From the NCBI GenBank assembly GCA_945983195.1, contig CAMFSS010000005.1, positions 1 to 27,537 on the forward strand: a DNA stretch of 27,537 nt, in the 5' to 3' direction. The notes beneath the pieces were generated by a model. The model saw nothing but the letters and a program-made list of their open reading frames with translations, did not search any database and was not told where the DNA came from. This DNA is from an uncultured Prevotellaceae bacterium. Lineage in GTDB: Bacteria > Bacteroidota > Bacteroidia > Bacteroidales > Muribaculaceae. A program made the position numbers and the translations under genes. Positions 15,002-23,232 of this stretch are shown in pieces; the first letter of the stretch is position 1, and each line of letters starts with the position of its first letter.

Positions 15002-17701
15002 ATGAGAAAGAACATACTATCTAAAGCATTATTGGCATTGTCAGTGCTTGCAGGCAGCTTCTGCCTCATCGCACAAAATGATTTTCTTGTGTTCAAGAAT
15101 GGCGAGGTGACTTTCAGCACCTCTACCGCCACCATCAACCAGGCTGTGATGGAGGACGAGAATACCACTCTGAGCCTTTATGACGAAGACAACAACCTCA
15201 TTGCCGGAATCGCAACTGCCGACATCGACAGCATACGCATCGTTCCCGAAGCTGATGTGCTCAATGTGCAATTCAATGCCGACGGCACTGCTACCGACTT
15301 GTCGCCTATGCACAACACGGTGGAGAATTTTGGCACAAAGACCTATTATAGCCATGTCTATGGCGGCTATGTCGCATCTTTCGACAACGCTTGGGCAGGC
15401 ACTACAAAGAACTATTTCAAGATTGACTATACGAATAACGACGAGTTTAAGGCTGCACTTGCCGACGGTCACACGCTTGAGGCAGTGGTAATGGCTGACT
15501 ACACTGAGCCTATCGCCAACGGCGAGGCAAAATTCTTCTCGTCGCACGAGGCAGGCGGTACGGGCTTGATGATTTGCAAGACCGGCAACGGAAAGAACGG
15601 ATTGAATGAGTTCACATTCCTCCCCAATGTGTCGACCAACGGCAAGAGCTCATGGAAATGGGCTGTCAGCGGTGTGAAGCCCGAAATCAAGAAGTTCTAT
15701 CACATAGTCGGTGTGTGGAACAAGGCTGAAGGTGTGGCACGCGTCTATGTAGATGGTGTTCTGGTGAATACCGTTGCAGCCGAGGGCAACCTCAATCTGC
15801 CGAAGGAGAACAGCCGCTGGTTTGCAATCGGTTGCGATTCGGGCCCGACAGCACAGCTTGGCTGGATTGGCGACGTGGCAGTGGCACGCATCTACAGCAA
15901 GCCGCTCAGCGAGAGCGATGTGGAGCTGCTCTATAACCAGGTTGCCGTGAAAGAGGAGAAGCCGGTGGCTTCGGTCCTCGACGTGCAGTTTAAGACCGAC
16001 GGCACTGCCGAGGACGTTTCGGCAATGCAAAATGCAGTGGAGTCGCACCCGGGTGCAGCACTCACCACCTACTACAATTCTACCTACGGCCGCTATGTGG
16101 CACGCTTCAACAACACTTGGGCAGGCTCAACCACAGGCTACTACAAGATTGACTACTCCAACAACGATAATTTCAAGAACGCACTTGCCGACGGTCACAC
16201 GCTTGAGGCTGTGGTCATGGCCGACTATCCAGAGCCTATTCCCAATGGCGAGGCAAAATTCTTCTCGTCGCACGAGGCAGGCGGCACAGGCATGATGATT
16301 TGCAAGACCGGCAACGGAAAGAACGGACTGAATGAGTTCACATTCCTCCCCAATGTGTCGACCAACGGCAAGAGCTCATGGAAATGGGCTGTCAGCGGTG
16401 TGAAGCCCGAAATCAAGAAGTTCTATCACATAGTCGGTGTGTGGAACAAGGCTGAAGGTGTGGCACGCGTCTATGTAGATGGTGTTCTGGTGAATACCGT
16501 TGCAGCCGAGGGCAACCTCAATCTGCCGAAGGAGAACAGCCGCTGGTTTGCAATCGGTTGCGATTCGGGCCCGACAGCACAGCTTGGCTGGATTGGCGAC
16601 GTGGCAGTGGCACGCGTCTACGATGAAGCTCTCAACGAGGAGCAGATAGCACTGCTCAGCGATGAATTTGCACGCATGAATTGCTACGCTGTTCCCGACC
16701 TTGTTACCGAAGTGTCATACGTGTCGGGTCTCACCGTAAAGGTTGGCGGCAAATACACCATTGGCGGCAAGGGCTTTGCCGAGGGCGACCAGATCAAGTT
16801 TGTGTCGGTTGCCGACGAGAGCCAGTCGCTCACTGTGGCAGCAACGCTTGAGGGCACTGAGGGCGTGAGCGTAATAGTTCCTGAGGGCTGCCCGAGTGGC
16901 ACATTCCGCATGTTTGTGGTTCGCGGTGCACAGCTTCAGGATTTAGGCATCACCGAGCTTACCGTGGTGACTGAGATGCCCGCTCCTGCCGAGGTGATTG
17001 CACACCGCGGCTACTGGCGCGCCGAAGGGGCTGCACAGAATTCACGCGCATCGCTCAATGCCGCAATTGCACTCAACGTGTACGGTAGCGAGACCGATGT
17101 GTGGATGACTACCGACGGCAAGCTCGTTATCAACCACGATGCGGCAATCGGTGGCGTTACCATTCAGGACAATACCTACGATGCAGTGAAGGACAAGACT
17201 CTGAGCAATGGCGAGGTTGTTCCGCAGCTTGGCGACTTTCTCGACATCATGAAGGAGAGCACTGCCGACACCAAGCTCATCATTGAAATCAAGACCCACA
17301 GCACTGCCGAGCGCAACCAGCAGGTTGCAACACTTGCCTACAATGCAGTGAAGGAAGCCGGACTGTGCGACAAGGTGGAATTTATCGCCTTCGACCTTGA
17401 GGTGTGCAAGCGCATTGCCGCTCTCGATAGCTCTATGCCGGTGGCTTACCTATCGGGCGGAAAAGCTCCTTCAGAGCTGAATGCCTACGGCATCAAGGGG
17501 CTTGACTACGCTATGGTTGAATTTACCAACCACCCTGAGTGGATTCAGCAAGCCAAGGAGTTGGGCATGACGGTGAATGTGTGGACGGTGAACAATGCCG
17601 GCGACATGCACAAGATGACCTGCGCAGGCGCACAATTCATCACCACCGACTATCCTGAGGTGGCTCTTGAAGTGAAGCAATACTACATCGACAACAAGTA
17701 A
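15002..17701 (+). CDS. Secreted two-LamG protein fused to a glycerophosphodiester phosphodiesterase domain
   Basis: The 899-residue protein has this order: signal peptide (about 1-24); surface module FLVFKNGEVTF to ATADIDSIRIV (about 27-82); LamG/concanavalin-like domain 1 (about 86-318); LamG domain 2 (about 328-560); a TIG-like beta domain (about 570-660, VGGKYTIGGKGFAEGDQIKF); and GDPD (about 664-895). All GDPD catalytic marks are present: AHRG (His668, Arg669), ETDVW (Glu697, Asp699), NHD (His712) and IEIK (Glu762, Lys764), plus the late NVWTVN. It should cleave a glycerophosphodiester or related phosphodiester outside the cytoplasm, with the LamG pair binding sugar. The LamG copies share long identical DNA. 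Within a SusCD locus this suggests a phosphate-decorated glycan such as a teichoic-acid-like polymer or glycerophosphoryl-substituted polysaccharide. No T9SS tail is seen. Confidence 0.9.
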   Translation: MRKNILSKALLALSVLAGSFCLIAQNDFLVFKNGEVTFSTSTATINQAVMEDENTTLSLYDEDNNLIAGIATADIDSIRIVPEADVLNVQFNADGTATDLSPMHNTVENFGTKTYYSHVYGGYVASFDNAWAGTTKNYFKIDYTNNDEFKAALADGHTLEAVVMADYTEPIANGEAKFFSSHEAGGTGLMICKTGNGKNGLNEFTFLPNVSTNGKSSWKWAVSGVKPEIKKFYHIVGVWNKAEGVARVYVDGVLVNTVAAEGNLNLPKENSRWFAIGCDSGPTAQLGWIGDVAVARIYSKPLSESDVELLYNQVAVKEEKPVASVLDVQFKTDGTAEDVSAMQNAVESHPGAALTTYYNSTYGRYVARFNNTWAGSTTGYYKIDYSNNDNFKNALADGHTLEAVVMADYPEPIPNGEAKFFSSHEAGGTGMMICKTGNGKNGLNEFTFLPNVSTNGKSSWKWAVSGVKPEIKKFYHIVGVWNKAEGVARVYVDGVLVNTVAAEGNLNLPKENSRWFAIGCDSGPTAQLGWIGDVAVARVYDEALNEEQIALLSDEFARMNCYAVPDLVTEVSYVSGLTVKVGGKYTIGGKGFAEGDQIKFVSVADESQSLTVAATLEGTEGVSVIVPEGCPSGTFRMFVVRGAQLQDLGITELTVVTEMPAPAEVIAHRGYWRAEGAAQNSRASLNAAIALNVYGSETDVWMTTDGKLVINHDAAIGGVTIQDNTYDAVKDKTLSNGEVVPQLGDFLDIMKESTADTKLIIEIKTHSTAERNQQVATLAYNAVKEAGLCDKVEFIAFDLEVCKRIAALDSSMPVAYLSGGKAPSELNAYGIKGLDYAMVEFTNHPEWIQQAKELGMTVNVWTVNNAGDMHKMTCAGAQFITTDYPEVALEVKQYYIDNK
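15521..15889 (+). repeat. LamG DNA repeat, copy 1
   Basis: This copy matches 16247-16615 at a fixed offset of 726 nt (242 codons). Only scattered changes occur before 15603, and the final 287 nt (15603-15889) are identical, including third codon positions. Sequence on both sides in the same domains is clearly diverged. Confidence 0.9.
16247..16615 (+). repeat. LamG DNA repeat, copy 2
   Basis: This is the second copy of the 15521-15889 segment. Positions 16329-16615 are identical to 15603-15889. It encodes the core of LamG domain 2, including the stretch NGLNEFTFLPNVSTNGKSS and the following strands through GWIGDVAVAR. Confidence 0.9.
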
Positions 17702-17773
17702 ACTAAAAAAGGCTCTTACAGCCCAATATATATGGCTTTCTACAACAAATAATCTATACTAATCAACCGCAAG

Positions 17774-17824
17774 GCCGCCGGGTGGTGCCATTGCCCCGGG
17801 TAAAGCACCACCCACGGCTTTTCA
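17774..17824 (+). terminator. Intrinsic terminator after the LamG-GDPD gene
   Basis: GCCGCCGGGTGGTGC (17774-17788) pairs with GCACCACCCACGGC (17805-17818): nine perfect pairs next to the loop, then a short irregularity and GCCG/CGGC, followed by TTTTC. It closes the 14522-17701 unit. The next gene starts 42 nt later, so it either has a compact promoter I cannot recognise or depends on read-through. Confidence 0.65.
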
Positions 17825-17865
17825 ATAACTGAAATTCATTATAATCTATAAACTCATTACGAAAC

Positions 17866-19866
17866 ATGAAAATTTCTACTAAAAAAGCTCTGCTTATCGG
17901 TCTTTGCTCTCTCCTTACTATTGGAGCCTCGGCAGCACGCAAAGATGCCTACGACCGCTCACGCATTTTTTGGGATACCGACACCAAAAAGACGCTATTC
18001 TCATCAGGAAACTATGCACGCATGATTCAGCTTCAGGACGGTCGCCTCATGGTGGCTGCCGAAAACGGAGGAATCAAGGTTATATATAGCTCCGATGGCG
18101 GCAAGTCGTGGACTCCAAGCGAACTGATAGCATCAAATCCGGCAAATGTTGCCGAGTGTGTGCCCGACCTCCTTCAGCTTGCCGACGGAACAATCATTGT
18201 GGGCTACAACCCACGTCCGCATTCACCCTACAGCGAGGACCGTCGCTTCGGCATACGCTGCCGCCGCAGTACCGACAATGGCGCTACGTGGAGCGATGAA
18301 ATTTTCATTTTCGACGCACGACACATCTTCAACGACGGCTGTTGGGAGCCTTCGTTCCTTGAGCTGCCCTCGGGCGAGCTACAGTGCTATTTTGCCAACG
18401 AGAACGACTTTACGACTACAGGCGAGCAGTGCATATCAATGTGCCGCTCATTCGACAAGGGACTCACTTGGGGCGCACCCGTGCGCGTATGCTACCGCCA
18501 GTGGTCGCGCGACGGTATGCCGGTGCCCATTCTCACCCCCGACGGCAAAGAAATAGTGGTGATTATTGAGGACAACGGCTGGCCTGGAAGCAGCGGATTC
18601 ATTGCTACCACAGTGCGCTGCCCCATCGAGGAGAACTGGACCGGAGTGCCGGTCGACGGCGGCAGCACTCGCCGCAGCAAGATTTTCGCTGTCGCGCCTC
18701 CTGCCGGACATGCTGCCGGCGCACCCTACTTGCGTGTGCTTCCTTCGGGAGAGACAGTTGCATCTTATCAGGGCAACGACAACCGCAGCACCACCGATAT
18801 GGAGCGCATGAATATGTCGGTGCTTGTGGGCGATGAGCAGGCACGCAACTTCAAGGGGCTTACACAGCCATTCAATATCTCAGAGGAGTATCACAGCCTG
18901 TGGAATTCGGTGGCTGTGGTCGACACCGGCACAGTGGTGGCGCTCGGTTCTATCGGACAGCCTAATTCGGGAAACCGAATTGACATGATAAAGGGATATC
19001 CGCGCAAAAACATAATCGCCAATTACGGCACACCGGTAATCGACGGTACGGCAGCCGGCGATACGTGGACTTATCCGAAAGCTTACCAGATTATCCTCGG
19101 ACATGAGAACAACACGCGCCGCACATTCGATTTCCTCTACGACAGCGAGTATCTCTATTTCACTGCCCGCTGCATCGACCGCGACATCACTACTGACAAG
19201 ACCGACAACGATGGAGTATTCCTGTATCTCGACACCGAGAATGCCTGCGACGTGTATCCGCGCAACGGAATGTTCCAATTCTTCTTCGACCTGAACGGAA
19301 CGGTGACGATGAAGCATGGTGAAGACCTCGAAGGCTATGAAGCCGGAAAGTGGATTGCCAATGATGCAGCCGACTTCGACGGCGTGAAATTCGAGCTTAA
19401 AAAGTCGACTGTCTACTACGAACTTGAAGCTGCGATACCCTGGAGCGTGCTCGGAATGGGAAAGGCTCCTGAAGGCAAGCTGATGCGTGCCGACGTGAAG
19501 GTGCGCAACCGCCGTGCATCAACCGTTGAGTATGCCACAATCGTCGACACCGAGACGGCTACTTCTAAGCCCAATTCGTGGGCATGGATGGGATTCCTCC
19601 TACGCAACGGCGACAGTGGCGTTGCCAAGACTACTGCCGCAAAGTCGCTGCGCATAGCCACTATCGGCAACGGTGTGGTGAAACTCAGCTCTGAGCGCAC
19701 AATCGGCGAAGTGGCACTCTACACATTCGATGGCCGCATGGTGAGCGGCAAGAGAGTCGGCGGCACGGAATGTACTGTGGGAACAGAGGGCATAGCGGGC
19801 GGCATTGTGCGCGTCACATATGCCGACGGCACATCTGAGAGCCGGAAAATACTGCTTCCGCGCTAA
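17866..19866 (+). CDS. Asp-box propeller glycoside hydrolase (sialidase/GH93-like) with CBM9-like domain and T9SS-like tail
   Basis: The 666-residue protein has a signal peptide (MKISTKKALLIGLCSLLTIG). The propeller (about 30-385) carries three Asp boxes: SSDGGKSW near residue 75, STDNGATW near 135 and SFDKGLTW near 195. The line YARMIQLQDGRLMVAAE and the central WEPSFLELPSGELQCYFANE resemble GH93 exo-arabinanases more than GH33 sialidases: there is no clear FRIP motif, and the Glu of WEP is a candidate catalytic residue. This choice is from memory and tentative. Residues of about 391-580 look like a CBM9/DOMON sandwich (FDFLYDSEYLYFTARCIDRD, DNDGVFLYLD, YELEAAIPWSVLG). The end (about 592-666: VALYTFDGRMVSGKRV, GGIVRVTYADG, SRKILLPR) is sorting-domain-like. 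It is likely a surface exo-acting enzyme of the locus. Confidence 0.82.
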   Translation: MKISTKKALLIGLCSLLTIGASAARKDAYDRSRIFWDTDTKKTLFSSGNYARMIQLQDGRLMVAAENGGIKVIYSSDGGKSWTPSELIASNPANVAECVPDLLQLADGTIIVGYNPRPHSPYSEDRRFGIRCRRSTDNGATWSDEIFIFDARHIFNDGCWEPSFLELPSGELQCYFANENDFTTTGEQCISMCRSFDKGLTWGAPVRVCYRQWSRDGMPVPILTPDGKEIVVIIEDNGWPGSSGFIATTVRCPIEENWTGVPVDGGSTRRSKIFAVAPPAGHAAGAPYLRVLPSGETVASYQGNDNRSTTDMERMNMSVLVGDEQARNFKGLTQPFNISEEYHSLWNSVAVVDTGTVVALGSIGQPNSGNRIDMIKGYPRKNIIANYGTPVIDGTAAGDTWTYPKAYQIILGHENNTRRTFDFLYDSEYLYFTARCIDRDITTDKTDNDGVFLYLDTENACDVYPRNGMFQFFFDLNGTVTMKHGEDLEGYEAGKWIANDAADFDGVKFELKKSTVYYELEAAIPWSVLGMGKAPEGKLMRADVKVRNRRASTVEYATIVDTETATSKPNSWAWMGFLLRNGDSGVAKTTAAKSLRIATIGNGVVKLSSERTIGEVALYTFDGRMVSGKRVGGTECTVGTEGIAGGIVRVTYADGTSESRKILLPR

Positions 19867-19924
19867 AAAAGTATATTTTTTGAACGCTATAGCTGAAAAG
19901 TATAGTTAACTCACGAAAATTGAG

Positions 19925-19932
19925 TAAATTTG
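19925..19932 (+). promoter_or_regulatory. Bacteroidetes -7 promoter box (TAAATTTG) abutting the HTCS start
   Basis: TAAATTTG is an exact TAnnTTTG match ending 6 nt before the ATG at 19939. Transcription would start at or within a few bases of the start codon, giving a leaderless or nearly leaderless mRNA. No strong -33 element is seen. Confidence 0.55.
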
Positions 19933-19938
19933 CCTGAT

Positions 19939-22900
19939 ATGATGGAAAGACGATGTTTTTTGTTACTGATAGCACTGGTATTGTTCCCGGCATTGACGGT
20001 GTGCGTTGCGGCTACCTCCAACTACCGCTTCTCGCACCTGACTACCGGTGAGGGATTGCCGCACCAGCAAATCACCGATATCAGGCAGGACAATGTTGGG
20101 CGAATCTGGATAGGTACGCGCAACGGACTTGTGTGCTACGACGGATATGAAATCAGCACTTTCTTCAATGTCGACAACGATAAACATTCGCTCATCAACA
20201 GTTCGGTGAGTGTAATTTTCCAGGACTCGAAGCGGCGCGTGTGGGTTGCTACTGAAGGCGGACTGTGCCGCTATCGCCCCGCAACCAACGACTTTGCACG
20301 CTATGAGCTACCCTCGAAGCTGTGCTCTACCATTGTTGAGCTGCACGACGGACGTGTGGTGGTGGCAGGTGTGGAAATATACATCTACGATGAGTTGTCC
20401 GACTCCTTCACAATGGTGAAGCGTGCAGAACCCGAATTTGTGATTTCAATGGCTGAAGATTGCCAGGGCAGGGTGTTCATATCGACTAATCACTCAATTT
20501 CCTATTACGAGAACGACTTCTCGGAATTGACTCAGCTCAATCAGGAGTATTTCAGCGACTTCATGACCGGCTACGACGGAATTATCCCGCTGCGATTCGA
20601 CTCGAAGGGATACTTGTGGATAGGCCGCAACGGCAAGGGCGTGATGCGTGTGAACCTCACTACCGGCGAGAAGCAAATCTACGATGTGCCGCTCATCGGC
20701 GACGGCACGGTGCGCGTAATCACCGAGGACAATTTCGGACGTATCTGGCTGGGTACGGAGAAGGGCGTTACAATCATCAATGCCGACGGCACGACCGACA
20801 TTCTGCGCCAGAGCTACATCGACAAGACCAACCTTAACGACAACGCCATTTATTCGATTATGTGCGACCGCGACAACAATGTGTGGATTGGCACCTACTT
20901 CGGTGGCGTGAATCTGCTCCTGCACCAGAATGAGCAGTTCCGATGGATTCAGCCCGGCTACAACAACCGTGCGCTCAGCGGCAAGGCTGTGCGTCAGATA
21001 AGGGAATGTCCGAAAGGGAACCTCATGATTGCCACCGAAGACGGTGGAATCAACAATTACGACATTGCCACCGGCACGGTGACACCATTTGCCAAGACCA
21101 ATGAGGTGGGAAGCAATGTGCACTCGCTGCTCGAAGACCCGGAGTCGGGCGAGATGTGGATCGGTACATTCCGCAACGGACTGTTCCGCTACCACAAGGC
21201 TTCGGGTAAGCTGTCGCAGTATCTGCCGGTGTCGGCACAGCCCATAGCGAGCGATGCCATTTTCGACATTGCACGGCAGCGCACTACGGGTCGCCTGTGG
21301 TTTGCCACAACGCAGGGACTGTTCTACACCGACAAGGGCGACAACAGTTTCCATGTAATCAATCACGACATGCTGAAGCTCTATTTCTCATATTGCCTTT
21401 TCGTCGACCGCGACGACAACGTGTGGGTGGGAATGCGCAGCTATGGAATCTATAGAATTGATGCCCGCACCGGCGAAATTACCAGCGTGGGGACAAAAAT
21501 GCTCTGTGAAGGATATATTACCGCCCTCTACCAGGACGACACAGGGAAAATTTGGATTGGTACCAACACCGACGGACTCTACTTTGTGGAGCCGTCGGGA
21601 ATGACGGTACGACGCTTCACTCTCGATGCAATGCTGAAGCAGAGCACCATTTGCAGCATTATAGGCGACCACAGCGGAAACTTGTGGGTAAGCTCGTCGA
21701 GCGGACTTTACTTATTGAACCGATCACGCACTGAGGTGACGCGCTACAGCGTGGAGAACGGTCTGCCCACCAACCAGTTCAATTACTCGTCGGCGATACT
21801 TGCTTCCGACGGCAGAATCTACATGGGCACCACCAACGGACTCATTTCATTCGATCCCGACAAGATGGGTGACAACCGCCGTGAGTATGCCGTTCATTTC
21901 CACAAGCTCACCATCAACGACTTGGTGCAGACAACTGCCACCGAAGACTCGCCACTCACCGATGTGCTCGACAATATGGACGAGATTGTGCTCAGCAACA
22001 GCCAGTCACATTCGTTCAGCATAAGCTACTCGGCAATTGCGCCCGGAAATGCCAATTCAATCTACTACCAGACGCGACTGCTTGGCGGTGTGAACAGCAA
22101 TTGGGGAACTCCTACGCGTGAACGCAAGTTTGTAGGCTCCAATCTGCCGGCTGGTGAATATACGCTGCAAGTGCGAGCCAATGTGTCAAACGTCGGGTGG
22201 GACGAAGCTCCTGTCAAGGAGATTAAGATTGTGATTCGTCCGCCTTTCTATGAAACCGTTTGGGCATATATCATCTATGTTCTCCTCATTGCAGTGGCAA
22301 TCTATTACTTTATCCGCATTTCCAACACTCGTATGCGCGAGCGCAATGAGGTGCGCCTTGCCAATATGGAGAAGGAGAAAATCGAGGAGGTGAACAAGAT
22401 TAAGCTCGACTTCTTCACGTCGGTGTCGCATGAGCTGAAAACGCCTCTGTCGCTCATTATTTCGCCGCTCAAGCGCGTGCAATCGCACCGCAGCAATCTG
22501 CCTGCCGAAGATGCCGGGATGCTCGACACCGCGCTGAAAAATTCGGAGAAGATTCTTGAGCTGGTAGATGAGCTTGTCACCTTCAACAAAGTGGAGACGG
22601 GAACGTTCCGCTTCTATCTGCAATATGGCAATCCGATGGAGTTTGTAGAGAGCCTTGCGCATCTTTTCAGCGAAAGTGCCGCCGAGAAGGACATAACTAT
22701 CACCACATGGTGTGAGAACAATGGCGAGGAAGTGTGGTTCTCGCCCAACTATGTGGAGCGCATCATGAACAACCTGCTCACCAATGCCCTCAAATACACC
22801 TCTGAGGGAGGCTCGGTGAAGGTGACTGCCGCCATTACCGGCGATGTAGGAAGCCGCACACTGCTGCACATCGAGATTAAGGATACAGGCATTGGAATTG

Positions 22901-23163
22901 CATCGGAGGAGCTTCAGAACATATTCACTGCCTACTACCAGACTAAGCGCGGACACACCAAGAACCACAAAGGATGGGGACTCGGTCTGGCACTGGTGAA
23001 GAAACTCTCTGAAATTCACGGCGGCGGTGTGAAGGTGGAATCGAAGATGGGCGAAGGAAGCACATTTATCGTCGACCTCGATGTGAGCGACAATGCATTC
23101 GACCCGTCGCTGCGCATCAGCCCGGAAAAATCGGTCGTAAAGCTAAAGAACTACGAATATTAG
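19939..23163 (+). CDS. HTCS sensor half: periplasmic propeller, Y_Y_Y domain and histidine kinase
   Basis: The 1074-residue product starts at ATG 19939 (a second ATG follows at once); the upstream TTG at 19930 lies in the promoter box and is rejected. Order: signal peptide (MMERRCFLLLIALVLFPALT), about 14 propeller repeats of the Reg_prop type (GRIWIGTRNGLVCYDGYE, NVWIGTYFGGVNLL and others) to about residue 660, a Y_Y_Y domain (about 690-765), a membrane helix (VWAYIIYVLLIAVAIYYFI, from about 773), HisKA with His831 in TSVSHELKTPLSL, and HATPase with NNLLTNALKY (from 944), DTGIGI (982) and GWGLGLALVK (1012). A TAG at 23161 ends it exactly where HTCS proteins continue into a linker and receiver. 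The next frame is the same one, so this is the sensor half of a split HTCS that should detect a glycan fragment in the periplasm and control this locus. Confidence 0.93.
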   Translation: MMERRCFLLLIALVLFPALTVCVAATSNYRFSHLTTGEGLPHQQITDIRQDNVGRIWIGTRNGLVCYDGYEISTFFNVDNDKHSLINSSVSVIFQDSKRRVWVATEGGLCRYRPATNDFARYELPSKLCSTIVELHDGRVVVAGVEIYIYDELSDSFTMVKRAEPEFVISMAEDCQGRVFISTNHSISYYENDFSELTQLNQEYFSDFMTGYDGIIPLRFDSKGYLWIGRNGKGVMRVNLTTGEKQIYDVPLIGDGTVRVITEDNFGRIWLGTEKGVTIINADGTTDILRQSYIDKTNLNDNAIYSIMCDRDNNVWIGTYFGGVNLLLHQNEQFRWIQPGYNNRALSGKAVRQIRECPKGNLMIATEDGGINNYDIATGTVTPFAKTNEVGSNVHSLLEDPESGEMWIGTFRNGLFRYHKASGKLSQYLPVSAQPIASDAIFDIARQRTTGRLWFATTQGLFYTDKGDNSFHVINHDMLKLYFSYCLFVDRDDNVWVGMRSYGIYRIDARTGEITSVGTKMLCEGYITALYQDDTGKIWIGTNTDGLYFVEPSGMTVRRFTLDAMLKQSTICSIIGDHSGNLWVSSSSGLYLLNRSRTEVTRYSVENGLPTNQFNYSSAILASDGRIYMGTTNGLISFDPDKMGDNRREYAVHFHKLTINDLVQTTATEDSPLTDVLDNMDEIVLSNSQSHSFSISYSAIAPGNANSIYYQTRLLGGVNSNWGTPTRERKFVGSNLPAGEYTLQVRANVSNVGWDEAPVKEIKIVIRPPFYETVWAYIIYVLLIAVAIYYFIRISNTRMRERNEVRLANMEKEKIEEVNKIKLDFFTSVSHELKTPLSLIISPLKRVQSHRSNLPAEDAGMLDTALKNSEKILELVDELVTFNKVETGTFRFYLQYGNPMEFVESLAHLFSESAAEKDITITTWCENNGEEVWFSPNYVERIMNNLLTNALKYTSEGGSVKVTAAITGDVGSRTLLHIEIKDTGIGIASEELQNIFTAYYQTKRGHTKNHKGWGLGLALVKKLSEIHGGGVKVESKMGEGSTFIVDLDVSDNAFDPSLRISPEKSVVKLKNYEY

Positions 23164-23232
23164 ATTCCGCGCCTTGCCAATGCCAACGCTGACAACGGTT
23201 TAGCGCCGAAGGAGATTCAGTCGAAGCCGTGT

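Noticed and set aside
19930..19938. TTG start for the HTCS
   Set aside because: It falls within the TAAATTTG promoter box; the signal peptide begins at the ATG pair at 19939.
23161..23163. Genome-wide TAG recoding or amber suppression to explain the HTCS and lipoprotein stops
   Set aside because: TAG ends normal genes here, at 6227-6229 (CNNM/CorC) and 1579-1581 (lipoprotein), so read-through as a rule is unlikely.
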